From Rhodoferax ferrireducens T118 (lineage in GTDB: Bacteria > Pseudomonadota > Gammaproteobacteria > Burkholderiales > Burkholderiaceae_C): a stretch of DNA of 64,000 nt. Both the position numbers and the translations under genes were made by a program. Numbering within the stretch: the stretch's first letter is position 1; each line of letters opens with the position of its first letter. Under the pieces are notes generated by a model. The model did not search any database. It had not been told where the DNA came from and saw only the letters and a list, made by a program, of their open reading frames with translations. The stretch spans positions 682,001 through 746,000 of the forward strand of contig NC_007908.1 of the NCBI RefSeq assembly GCF_000013605.1, given 5' to 3'. Below are positions 26,569 through 35,400 of this stretch, one piece after another.

Positions 26569-28053
26569 GTGTTGAATAAACCAGGTTACGCGCTGGTCTT
26601 GGCCGGCTGTCTTGCGTGTGCTTCAGTGGTTGTCGCGATGCCCGACTCGTTTCTTCTCGGTGACGGAGCGGCCGGGCCGACCTGTGCGAACTACGTGACC
26701 ATGGGAGGTATGGCATGGAGTCGTGCTGGCGGTGACTGGGTTGATGCAGCGGGGACTTTGTACGGCGACCAAGCTTTTTCCACTCACTCGGTGCCGCTGG
26801 GCAAAGGGCGGCAGATCGAAGACTGGGATGTGACCGAACTGGTACGGGCTTGGCTTGACGGGCGCTATCCCAACGCCGGTATGTTGTTGCGGGTCAAGCC
26901 GGGAGTCAAGAACGGCGTGGTGGATTTCCACAGCCGAGAGTCGCCAGATGCAAGCGCTCGTCCCGTTCTCAAGCTGCAATGGTCGGACGGCTCGCAGACC
27001 AGACTGTCACCGGCTGCAGATACCTATCTTGACTGCACCTCGCTGTCCAGTTTGGGTGAAAAGCCCAGTATAAAAATCAGTGGCTTGCAAAGTGCGCTGT
27101 TGCGATTTGACCTGAAGAAAACAAATGCACGCTTGCAGCAGGCTGTTCTCACCCTTGTCTCTGACATGCAGTACGCGAGTGGCACCGACATTGGGGTCTA
27201 CCGCGCAGCCCCGCCCTATACGCGGATGCCAGCCAATACTTTGACGGGCCTGGCGAAGGACTACGCTCGAGATATGGGCATTGAAAAGAACCCTGATGTC
27301 GTGTTTGCAACCGGCTTCGAAAGCCCGGTCTGGCTCACCGAGTGGGGTTATTTCGGTCCGCGAAGTACAGCCGAGGCGATTGCCGAAGACGCTGCCAGAC
27401 GATTCGAGCCGTTTTCTGGGCGGGCATTGCGCGTTCGACTGGTTAAAGGTCAGAACCTCGGCCTCGATTTGCGCTACCTGTTTGCCAAAGGAGGCAAGCC
27501 TGAACCAGAGGAAATCTATTTCCGCTACTACCTGCGGTTCGCCGATGACTGGAACCCGTACGCTGACGGTGGCAAGATGCCTGGCATTGCCGGAACCTAT
27601 GACCGCGCCGGCTGGGGCATGCGCAAGTCGGACGGTTACAACGGTTGGTCGGTTCGTGGCGGTTTTGCGCCCCGACCACCTGTGGACAAGTCTGTAGCTC
27701 GCCTGACTGCCATGGGTTCGTACTCGTATCACGCCGATACGGGTGAGTCCGGAGACTACTGGGGCTGGAATGAAGGTCCGTCAGGCCTGCTGGAAAACAA
27801 TCGCTGGTATTCCGTGGAGCAGTACGTCAAGCTCAATACGCCCGGCGTGCGCGACGGTGTATTTCGGGCCTGGATTGACGGTCGGCAGGTGCTGGAAAAA
27901 ACAACAATTCTGTTTCGCCATACGCGCGACTTGAAGATTGAGAATGTCTGGATGAATATCTACCATGGAGGTACGACGCCCGCGCCACAGGATATGACGC
28001 TGTACATTGACAACGTGGTGATTGCCCGACGCTACATTGGCCCGGTCAAATGA
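26569..28053 (+). CDS. Exported DNRLRE/CBM96-type and PL14-like polysaccharide lyase
   Basis: This 494-residue protein has a signal sequence of about 23 residues. It contains LAGC at residues 12-15, which could be a lipobox, or it may be cut after VVA. Residues about 25-170 resemble a DNRLRE/CBM96 module (DWDVTELVRAWLDGRYPNAG, then FHSRESPDASARPVLKL), followed by a shorter second module starting SPAADTYLD. The C-terminal half, about 255-494, resembles polysaccharide lyase family 14 alginate-lyase-like proteins (EIYFRYYLRFADDW, GGKMPGIAGT, NGWSVRGG, YSVEQYVKLNTPGVRDG). It may cut the uronate-containing EPS made by this locus, for release or trimming. Family call rests on motif memory, not on a search. 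Confidence 0.75.
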   Translation: MLNKPGYALVLAGCLACASVVVAMPDSFLLGDGAAGPTCANYVTMGGMAWSRAGGDWVDAAGTLYGDQAFSTHSVPLGKGRQIEDWDVTELVRAWLDGRYPNAGMLLRVKPGVKNGVVDFHSRESPDASARPVLKLQWSDGSQTRLSPAADTYLDCTSLSSLGEKPSIKISGLQSALLRFDLKKTNARLQQAVLTLVSDMQYASGTDIGVYRAAPPYTRMPANTLTGLAKDYARDMGIEKNPDVVFATGFESPVWLTEWGYFGPRSTAEAIAEDAARRFEPFSGRALRVRLVKGQNLGLDLRYLFAKGGKPEPEEIYFRYYLRFADDWNPYADGGKMPGIAGTYDRAGWGMRKSDGYNGWSVRGGFAPRPPVDKSVARLTAMGSYSYHADTGESGDYWGWNEGPSGLLENNRWYSVEQYVKLNTPGVRDGVFRAWIDGRQVLEKTTILFRHTRDLKIENVWMNIYHGGTTPAPQDMTLYIDNVVIARRYIGPVK

Positions 28054-28083
28054 TGGGCGGTACGTCCGTAAGAGATCGTTTGC

Positions 28084-30351
28084 GTGGAAATTATTCATAG
28101 CCCGCGCAAGGCGCCCGACGTTACAGCAGTCCTTATGCGCGACAGAATTCTCTATTACTGCTGGAGATTGGCACTCCCCTTCGCTGTCGTTGCTGCCGTG
28201 TGGATACCTCATTTCTCGCACTATCGGATTGATCGCAGTCCAGTTTCTTGGGAGGCGGCACAAGCCTCCGCACAAGCACCAACTCCAGCTGTTTTGGACG
28301 AGATATCCGGCCAGGCACTGGGTGCGCGGTTCGGCATACCAGACGAAAAAATCCTCGGGATCGCCGAGCAGATATTGGTGGGCACCCTCGCCGTACCCAG
28401 CTTCCTGGAAGCGCCCATGGCCCTGCAAGGGTATCCAATAGACTATCAACGTGGGTCATCATCCCTCCAACTTGTCATGGCCAGCCTGGAGGTTGAACGC
28501 GTCTTGCTCAGCGCCTTCGAGCAAACGCATGACCGGCGCTTTCTGGATTTGGCAACCCGTCGCGTCCTTGATTTCGCAGCGCATGAAGCAGGGCAAAGAC
28601 AGGGGGATGGGTTTCTGTGGAACGATCATGCGGTGGCCGGCAGAATCTCCGTTTTGGCGAAGCTGTGGCGCCTCGTGCGCGAGAGTCCTGAGCTCCCCAT
28701 TGCGTCGTCCCGTCAGATTCTTTCACTGGTTGAACGCAGCGGTCGTCTGCTGGCAAAGCCAACCCAATTCACCGTCAGAACCAATCATGGCGTGGCCCAA
28801 AATCTTGCACTTTTGCAGATTGCTGCTGCCTTCCCGGCACTGCCCGAATCCGGCGCGTGGCGCAGGCTCGCGGTACAAAGGCTGAATGTTCAACTGCCCT
28901 TTTATGTCTCGCGGGAAGGTGTCATTCTGGAACATTCCGCCAACTATCATTTGTTTGGAACTGAATTGCTGACCATGGCGGTCCGACTCAGTGTTCTCAA
29001 CGGCCTGAAGCCCGAGCCAGCGCTTGTTGATGCGGCCCGTACTTCGCGTCAGGTGCTTGCCCGCCTGATGCGACCGGATGGAACCTTGCCAGTTCTCGGC
29101 AATACCGTTGCCGGAGGTGGTAGCGCAATTCCGATAGCCGACAGCGGCGGAACCGGTCCCATTCAACATCAGTGGCCACCGCATCCCAACCCCGTGACTG
29201 GAAGCAACTTGTTTCCGGTGGCAGGTTATGCGATCTGGTGGCAAGCCAATGAATCGAAGCAGCTTTCCCAGACCCTCATTGCCTGGGCCAAACACGATGG
29301 GCACGGTCACAAGCACGCCGATGAAGGATCGGTGCTTTTCTGGTCTGGCGGTGTCGACTGGCTCACCAATACGGGCTACTGGCCCTATGGTGCGCGCAAT
29401 GAGGAAGCGGCCTACTCCTGGACCGGCTCCAATGCGCCCCATCAGCCAGGTGAAGAATTTCTTGTTCCTCGTTCTGTTCAACTCCTGAAAACCGGCGAGG
29501 CGTCCGGCGTTAGCTTCATTGAAGTTGAGCGGCGCAATACGGATGGTGCGCAGTTTCGACGTCAGGTTTTACAAATTGATGCGCAGACCTTGTTGGTGCT
29601 GGATTTCGCCCAGGGGGTTCCAAAGGGCATTGAAACAATCTGGACAGTTGACCCCACACTTCGCTTGTCACCTGGTGCAACAGCCAGCAATTTCATCAGT
29701 ACCCCCGTGCCTGATGGTCGGCATCTGATGATCAGCTACACCAACCACACCGCGGTCAGGGTTCAAATTCGTCGTGGTTCTGAGCGTCCATTTGCGGGCT
29801 GGGTGGTTGTTGATGGCAGGCCAACGCAGGCCGATGCTCTGCAAATTGTTGACCCCGCAAGCAATTCGGCGAGTGCCATTCTGTTTCGGGTTGCGTCAGG
29901 CTCAATGGACGCCGCACAAAAAATCTCGATTGAAACGGGGGCGACGGCAGATCACTGGGCCGTCTTGGTGGAGGGTGCTGGGGAACTCAAACGTGTAAGC
30001 CGACAAGACACGACTATCACGATGGGTCATGTGGCAAATTCAACGAATCCGGCCGATTCACTGCTTGTGCCTTTGCGGCCTGCGCCAGACGTTGCTGTCG
30101 AGCGTGCAGCGCTGACGCGCGCCTATGCGAACGCCGTCAAAACCTATCCCCCTTGGCGGGAGCTGACGCGCTACAGGTTGCGCTTGTCTTATGCGCTGGC
30201 TATCCTTGCCCTTCTTGTGGAGTTGGGGTGTTTTGCCATTTCAAAACTGGCAGGCGTCGTAACCAGGCGGCAATTTTTCTACGCCCACCTGGGTATGACC
30301 TTGTGCTGGGCGGCTATTGCGGTGTGGATAGTCCAGTTCTATTTGCGGTGA
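28084..30351 (+). CDS. Membrane-anchored heparinase II/III-like protein
   Basis: This 755-residue protein has an N-terminal membrane helix and two hydrophobic helices near the C-terminus (about 692-715 and 728-750), so the large central part should face the periplasm. The alpha/alpha toroid region shows NHGVAQNLALLQIA and ILEHSANYHLFGTELL. The beta-sandwich part begins at HGHKHADEGSVLFWSGG, the His-rich motif of heparinase II/III and alginate-lyase relatives, and continues with WLTNTGYW. It could be a lyase acting on nascent EPS in the periplasm, like AlgL in alginate loci (inference). Start uncertain: GTG 28084 has a weak AAGAGA upstream, while ATG 28135 would put the membrane helix at the very N-terminus; neither has a good ribosome site. 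Confidence 0.8.
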   Translation: MEIIHSPRKAPDVTAVLMRDRILYYCWRLALPFAVVAAVWIPHFSHYRIDRSPVSWEAAQASAQAPTPAVLDEISGQALGARFGIPDEKILGIAEQILVGTLAVPSFLEAPMALQGYPIDYQRGSSSLQLVMASLEVERVLLSAFEQTHDRRFLDLATRRVLDFAAHEAGQRQGDGFLWNDHAVAGRISVLAKLWRLVRESPELPIASSRQILSLVERSGRLLAKPTQFTVRTNHGVAQNLALLQIAAAFPALPESGAWRRLAVQRLNVQLPFYVSREGVILEHSANYHLFGTELLTMAVRLSVLNGLKPEPALVDAARTSRQVLARLMRPDGTLPVLGNTVAGGGSAIPIADSGGTGPIQHQWPPHPNPVTGSNLFPVAGYAIWWQANESKQLSQTLIAWAKHDGHGHKHADEGSVLFWSGGVDWLTNTGYWPYGARNEEAAYSWTGSNAPHQPGEEFLVPRSVQLLKTGEASGVSFIEVERRNTDGAQFRRQVLQIDAQTLLVLDFAQGVPKGIETIWTVDPTLRLSPGATASNFISTPVPDGRHLMISYTNHTAVRVQIRRGSERPFAGWVVVDGRPTQADALQIVDPASNSASAILFRVASGSMDAAQKISIETGATADHWAVLVEGAGELKRVSRQDTTITMGHVANSTNPADSLLVPLRPAPDVAVERAALTRAYANAVKTYPPWRELTRYRLRLSYALAILALLVELGCFAISKLAGVVTRRQFFYAHLGMTLCWAAIAVWIVQFYLR

Positions 30352-30411
30352 CAGTTGTCTTCGGTTTGTCGCCTGCGTTGGCCCTAAATGCTACTAACCA
30401 GGAACTCTAAA

Positions 30412-31737
30412 ATGCGCGAAGTCACAGAGTGTTGCCACCAACCTGAACCGTCAACCACGAACCGGACATTGCCCAACCGGAGGCGGTTCCTGCAGTCTGC
30501 CGCGACGGGTGCAGGTTCCATGGCACTGTGGGCCGGTGTTGGCAGCGCTTCTGATGCCGCCGTGGCCGCGCCGCCGCAGCCTCCTGGCTGGGTGCCCGCC
30601 AGCGGTGGCGCCGCCAAGGCAGTTGCAACCACGAATACCTTTCTTTCGCAGAATGGAAAACTCGTTGGCTGGGAGTACGCGTTCGGCAAGATCGTTGACG
30701 ACTACTCTGGTGGAGTCTTCAATCCGTACTGGGGGCCTTTGGGGGCGATGGTGTTCCATGGCGGGGGGCATGCGGCCACGTTTGACAACAGTGTTGTGAT
30801 TCTTGACTTCAACGACTTGACGTTCAAGCGCTTGTCGAACCCGACACCAAGTAACAAGGGTGCCAACTGGATTTCCACTGCCGGACTGTCTCAGAATGTC
30901 GACCCTGCGTTCAATTCGTATTGTGAGTATGGCGATGGCCAGCCAGGTGCGGGTCACACCTATGACACACTTGCCATATTGCCCCCCGCCGATGGCGGGG
31001 CTCCTTTTGGATCATTAATCCGTGTTTCCAGCTTTGCCGTTCATGTCAATTTGTCGCGCAGCACGGGCTGGGCCCATCGATTTGATTTCCAATCCATGGC
31101 GATGCGCAATGGCAAGTGGGTGCGCTGGTCGGTGAATGGGCCGACCAATTATTTGTTTCCGGGGGCCTGCTCCGCCTACGATTCGCGCCGCAAGCGGTTT
31201 TGGTGGATGGCTGCTCTGTCGTACCTCCCGCCGATGATCCGTTACCTTGACGTCGCAACACAACAGCAACTGGAAGCACCCTATGCGCGTACGGCACGAT
31301 TGGCCCCTGCGGCGGACTCAGGCAGCATGACCCTGCGTTACGACCCGGCGCGCGACATTCTTGTTCTGACATGCACCTTGGGCGGCAAACTGGTGCTCGC
31401 CTTTCTTCGTTGTGCATCACCTGAAATGGGTTGGGTGGTGCCTCCCTTGTCGGCGAGCATTCCAGCGCAACCCGGCGCATCACACCCGTTCGACTTTGTA
31501 CCCGAAGCAGACAAGTTTGTGTTGCTCACGGGTGCCGACAACTCGGCGCTCTATGACATCAAGGCGCCGCAGGATCCAACGCTCGTATGGACCGTGACAC
31601 GCCGACCACTGGTCGGTGTTGCTGTTCCGACCGCCCACATTGCCGGAAAGCGATGGAGCTACGCGCCGGCGGTCAAGTCGTTTGTCTGGATGGCGAGTAG
31701 TTCGTCCGGTGTCATCGCGTACCGTCCGTTCGTGTGA
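30412..31737 (+). CDS. Tat-exported kelch/propeller-like protein of unknown function
   Basis: This 441-residue protein has a twin-arginine signal: NRRRFLQSAATGAG at residues 22-35, followed by a hydrophobic stretch ending near AAPPQP. I do not recognise a named family. The mature part is rich in Gly, aromatic residues and short strands, and has propeller-like features (AMVFHGGGHAATFDNSVVILDF, then KRFWWMAALSYLPP). It looks homologous to the middle of the giant lipoprotein at 31954, with shared GGGHA and HTYD motifs. GGAA at 30401-30404 supports the ATG at 30412. Tat export suggests that it folds, perhaps with a cofactor, before secretion. A role in EPS binding is inferred from context only. 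Confidence 0.7.
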   Translation: MREVTECCHQPEPSTTNRTLPNRRRFLQSAATGAGSMALWAGVGSASDAAVAAPPQPPGWVPASGGAAKAVATTNTFLSQNGKLVGWEYAFGKIVDDYSGGVFNPYWGPLGAMVFHGGGHAATFDNSVVILDFNDLTFKRLSNPTPSNKGANWISTAGLSQNVDPAFNSYCEYGDGQPGAGHTYDTLAILPPADGGAPFGSLIRVSSFAVHVNLSRSTGWAHRFDFQSMAMRNGKWVRWSVNGPTNYLFPGACSAYDSRRKRFWWMAALSYLPPMIRYLDVATQQQLEAPYARTARLAPAADSGSMTLRYDPARDILVLTCTLGGKLVLAFLRCASPEMGWVVPPLSASIPAQPGASHPFDFVPEADKFVLLTGADNSALYDIKAPQDPTLVWTVTRRPLVGVAVPTAHIAGKRWSYAPAVKSFVWMASSSSGVIAYRPFV

Positions 31738-31953
31738 ACGTCCACCGGCGCAAATTTTCCGCGTCGCCCCGTCGGAAAAATTGACAGATCAGCTGCAGCG
31801 CGCAGGTCCAACATCGCTAACCCATTGTTTCAATTGGCTCCGGGATAGTGCGCACGAAAATTGCGTACTGCGTGATGGTCCACCACAAAACGACCATCGC
31901 TCATGAATCAGTCCTCCCCAATGTCTTCGTGTTGTCAGGCTGCATTTCAAAAA

Positions 31954-34900
31954 ATGAGGTGCATAGGCTATTGGCTTACGCTTGCAGCGTTGGCTGGTTT
32001 GCCGGCCTGCGGTGGAGGCACCGATACCCCAGATAAGTCTTCATCGGCTCCGTCCAGCCTGCAGCAGACTCTGGTCAATTTGGTGATTGACACGACAAGC
32101 CCGGGACTCGTGACCGAGGGCAGTTTTGATCAGGTGCCCGGCTACTTGGCAAAGAGCCCGCAGGTCTTGCGCAGCAATGGTGCAGCGGGCGCGCGCTTTG
32201 CGTTGCAGGTGCCGCAGGCAGGTCAGTATGAAGTGTTCGTCTGGTGGCCGCAGAATCTGGCGGATGCCGGTATTGCAGATATCACGGTCGAATACCACGG
32301 CGGCAAAAACACAATTTCCCGGAGCCAGCGCAGCGGTGGCGGCTCATGGCAATCGGTTGGCACATATCCGTTTGATCCGTCGATTCCCGGGGCTGTGGTG
32401 CTGCGGAACGCAAGCGGTGCGCCCTTGTACGTGGATGCAACGCGCCTGCAATACGTCGGGCGACTGGCCCCCGTTATGGTGTTTGCGTTCGACAAGTTGC
32501 CGGTCGGCCTGAAGGATGAGCCGTATACCGCGCAACTCGGTATGGCGGGTGGTATGCCGCCTTACAGCTATGCGATTGTGGATGGCGACTTACCTCCGGG
32601 TTTGGCACTGGATGGGGCCACTGGCGACATCACCGGCCGCCCGGCGCAGGCGGGCGAGTTCACCTTCACCGTGCGCTCGCAGGATGCCACGCGTCAGTTG
32701 GCGTCACAGACGATGACCCTCTACATCGGAGAGTCGGCGGGCACCGCCAGTACTGTGCAGGGTTTGTTCCCACGTCCGCTTGAGGTCCCCAGTGCGCGCC
32801 GCCAATCGGCTGTCACGCCGTCCGGCGCGCCGGACGTTTCCAACTTGCTCGCCATTGTGGCCGGCATGGCCGAAGGGGAATGGCGTCGGGTCAACCTGAA
32901 CGCTTTCTCATCCGTCTGGACCCCCGCCGACCTGCGCCCTTTGTTGTCCAAAAGCAACCCTGATCCCTCCCGCCTGATTCTCGCGTGGAGCAGTTTTGCC
33001 TGGGATTCCAACCGTGCTGCGCTGCTACTTTATGGTGGCGGCCATGCCAATTACCGTGGCAACGATGTCTACTTGTGGCGCGCCAGCACACAGAGGTGGG
33101 AGCGTGCATCGCTCCCAAGCGAGATGGTCCAAACCCCTCTGGGCTACTGGAATGCGATTGACGGTGTCGACAAAGCGCCGGCGTCCGCTCACACTTATGA
33201 CAACACCATCTTCCTTCCGATTCTGGATCGCATGCTGGTGCTGGGCGGCGCCGCCGACCCCAATGGCGGACCTTACATTACCCAGGACACCGCAACAACA
33301 GCGCGCATCACCGGGCCCTACCTTTTTGACCCAAGCCGCGCGAACGCCGACAGGGTAGGCGGCAGCACCGGGTCGCATGTGAAACGCGTGGCACCGTACC
33401 CCGAAATTGTGGGCGGCAATATGTGGTCAAACCGCGAGTCGTGGCTGAATGCGTCGGCGTCATCAGCACCTCCTGTCGAAACCCTGTCCGACGGGTGCAC
33501 AGGCTATGCCGTGGAGGACGGCCGTGATGTGGTCTATTTGCGCACGGCCAGCCGCCTGTACCGCTATGAAATAAACGACTTGGCCAATCCCGCCGCCGAT
33601 GTCTGGAAGCAGGTCAATAGGTATTACTACGGCGGCTCCGGTGGACAGAGCACCTGCGGCTACGACCCGCTGCGCAAGATATTCCTGTCGACGCATCTGA
33701 AGACGCCATTCATCTTTTGGGACCTGTCAAATTCCAATCCGGGCAACCTGGACAAAATGATCACACCTGTCGACCCAACTGGCGAATTTCCGACACTGCT
33801 GTCAAGCGGTGAGATCCAGATGCGCAATTGTGGTCTGGAGTTTGACCCCGTTCGCAAAGATTTCAAGCTCTGGTGTGGTGATGGTCGCGTCTGGGCCGTG
33901 ACGCCACCGCCAACGCCGGTTGCCACGGGCTGGACTATTGTCAAGGCTTCATTGCCGCCAAGCGCAGTGCCGACCGAAAGTCTTGGCACCGGCATTTTGG
34001 GCAAATGGAAGTACGTGCCAAACCTGGATGTCTTCATGGGCCTGGCCGATGCGGTGCAGGGCAATATCTGGGTTTATAAGCCGCACGGCTGGGTGAACCC
34101 CGCCGGAGGCAGCAACCTGCCACCGTCAGTGTCGATCACCGCACCCGTTAATGGCGCAAGCGTCACAGTGGGGGCGAGCATCGCGGTGTCGGCCACTGCG
34201 ACTGACGTCGACGGCAGTGTTGCCAAGGTCGAGTTCTTCGCCGACAGCTACAAGATCGGTGAAAGTCTGGCCGCGCCCTACGGCATGGTGTGGTCTGGCG
34301 CCACAGTGGGCGCGCATACGCTCACGGCAGTGGCCACCGACGATGCGGGGGGCACCAAGACCTCGGCCGAGGTTACAGTCACGGTGACTCCGGTGGCCCC
34401 GCTCAACAATCCTCCTACCGTCAACCTTGTACGCCCCACCCCTGGCGCCATCTTTCCTTTTGGCACGCCGGTCACCCTTGAAGCTTCGGCCGCAGACAGC
34501 GACGGCGCCGTGATACGCGTCGAGTTTTACGCCAACGCCATCAAACTGGGTGAATCTACCGTCGCGCCGTTCACGCTGGTGTGGGCCTCGCCCCCCTTGG
34601 GCACCAGTGCACTCTACGCAGTTGCCACCGACGATCAAGGCGCCAGCGCCACCTCGGTGGTGGTGTCCATGACCGTCTCGCCTGCCTCGGGCGGCGCTGG
34701 GTCGATCACCCTGCAACGCGGCGCGAGTCCGTTCACCGTCGCCGACACCTATCTGTCTGCGTATCACTCGACGTTGAACTTCGGAGCAGCGAGCAATCTC
34801 CGGGATCAGTTCAGCAACTACTCGTCGCTGATGCGCTTTGCGATCTTCCAGTCTGAAGGCGGCCCTGTTCCGAACGGCACGAACATTACCTCAGCGACCT

Positions 34901-35274
34901 TGTCGTTGTACAAGTACTCGTCTTACAACATGGTTTATTCCGTGCACCGCGTGTTGTTGGACTGGTCGGAGAGCAGCGCCACCTGGAATCTGCGCCAGCC
35001 GGGGCTGGCCTGGTCCACAGTAGGTGCCAACGGTCTGGGTACGGATATTTCTGCTACGCCGGATGCTTCTGCATCTACAGACTTCAACCCGGGTTGGATC
35101 AACTTCGACGTGACTGCAAGCGTGCAGGCAATGAGCCTGGCCCCGACGCTTGCCAACTACGGCTGGCGTCTCAAGGGCGTGAGTGGCTACACCAGCGGGC
35201 TCAAGTGGATCTACTCAAGTGAATTCTCTGGCACGCCGACACTGCGCCCGAAACTGGTAATCACCTACAACTGA
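31954..35274 (+). CDS. Giant multidomain surface lipoprotein (golvesin-like, Ig, propeller, DNRLRE)
   Basis: This 1106-residue protein has a lipoprotein signal (LAALAGLPAC, lipid-bearing Cys at 19, then GGG). Domains in order: a golvesin/xyloglucanase-like beta domain (about 43-170, VFVWWPQN, WQSVGTYPFD); a putative Ig domain (about 175-260, LPPGLALDGATGDITGRP); a long propeller-like region (about 265-715) resembling the preceding gene product (LLLYGGGHANYRGNDVYLW); two Ig-like repeats (starting about 722 and 819, both with VEFFAD/VEFYAN and IGES/LGES motifs); and a DNRLRE/CBM96-type C-terminal module (about 917-1106, ADTYLSAYHSTLNFG). It is probably a surface-anchored EPS-binding or matrix protein. 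ATG 31954 is chosen for its compact signal peptide; in-frame ATGs at 31903 and 31921 are alternatives and none has a clear ribosome site. Confidence 0.75.
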   Translation: MRCIGYWLTLAALAGLPACGGGTDTPDKSSSAPSSLQQTLVNLVIDTTSPGLVTEGSFDQVPGYLAKSPQVLRSNGAAGARFALQVPQAGQYEVFVWWPQNLADAGIADITVEYHGGKNTISRSQRSGGGSWQSVGTYPFDPSIPGAVVLRNASGAPLYVDATRLQYVGRLAPVMVFAFDKLPVGLKDEPYTAQLGMAGGMPPYSYAIVDGDLPPGLALDGATGDITGRPAQAGEFTFTVRSQDATRQLASQTMTLYIGESAGTASTVQGLFPRPLEVPSARRQSAVTPSGAPDVSNLLAIVAGMAEGEWRRVNLNAFSSVWTPADLRPLLSKSNPDPSRLILAWSSFAWDSNRAALLLYGGGHANYRGNDVYLWRASTQRWERASLPSEMVQTPLGYWNAIDGVDKAPASAHTYDNTIFLPILDRMLVLGGAADPNGGPYITQDTATTARITGPYLFDPSRANADRVGGSTGSHVKRVAPYPEIVGGNMWSNRESWLNASASSAPPVETLSDGCTGYAVEDGRDVVYLRTASRLYRYEINDLANPAADVWKQVNRYYYGGSGGQSTCGYDPLRKIFLSTHLKTPFIFWDLSNSNPGNLDKMITPVDPTGEFPTLLSSGEIQMRNCGLEFDPVRKDFKLWCGDGRVWAVTPPPTPVATGWTIVKASLPPSAVPTESLGTGILGKWKYVPNLDVFMGLADAVQGNIWVYKPHGWVNPAGGSNLPPSVSITAPVNGASVTVGASIAVSATATDVDGSVAKVEFFADSYKIGESLAAPYGMVWSGATVGAHTLTAVATDDAGGTKTSAEVTVTVTPVAPLNNPPTVNLVRPTPGAIFPFGTPVTLEASAADSDGAVIRVEFYANAIKLGESTVAPFTLVWASPPLGTSALYAVATDDQGASATSVVVSMTVSPASGGAGSITLQRGASPFTVADTYLSAYHSTLNFGAASNLRDQFSNYSSLMRFAIFQSEGGPVPNGTNITSATLSLYKYSSYNMVYSVHRVLLDWSESSATWNLRQPGLAWSTVGANGLGTDISATPDASASTDFNPGWINFDVTASVQAMSLAPTLANYGWRLKGVSGYTSGLKWIYSSEFSGTPTLRPKLVITYN

Positions 35275-35338
35275 TGGGAGAGTCGCGTGCGGGCGAACCG
35301 CACGCAAGTCCGGGATCACGGGTAAAGTCAGACTCCCA
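35275..35338 (+). terminator. Nested inverted repeat after the giant lipoprotein gene (possible terminator)
   Basis: Directly after the stop lies a perfect 8-bp stem (GCGTGCGG at 35285-35292 with CCGCACGC at 35298-35305, 5-base loop), enclosed by an outer TGGGAG/CTCCCA pair (35275-35280 and 35333-35338). There is no T-tract, so it may act as a 3'-end stabiliser or Rho-linked terminator and not as a classic intrinsic terminator. It sits between convergent genes. Confidence 0.5.
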
Positions 35339-35340
35339 AG

Positions 35341-35400
35341 CATTTTAGCCACTCAGCCCCCGTCTTATCTGCATAGTATGCTATCTAAATAATAGCAATT
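35341..35400 (-). repeat. Comamonadaceae-type short palindromic repeat, intergenic copy
   Basis: Read on the minus strand this stretch has TTGCTAT, a 7-base spacer and ATAGCA, followed by a GGGGGCTGAGTGGCT tail. It aligns along its length with the stretch at 54456-54513 (GCTAT-7 bases-ATAGC, then CGGGGGCTAGAGGCCT). I recall elements of this form as common intergenic repeats in Rhodoferax/Polaromonas/Acidovorax genomes; the copy number in this genome cannot be seen here. Confidence 0.65.

Noticed and set aside
31781..31809. Sigma-70-like promoter before the giant lipoprotein gene (TTGACA)
   Set aside because: A perfect -35 hexamer is present, but the base stretch at the -10 distance (AGGTCC) does not resemble TATAAT.
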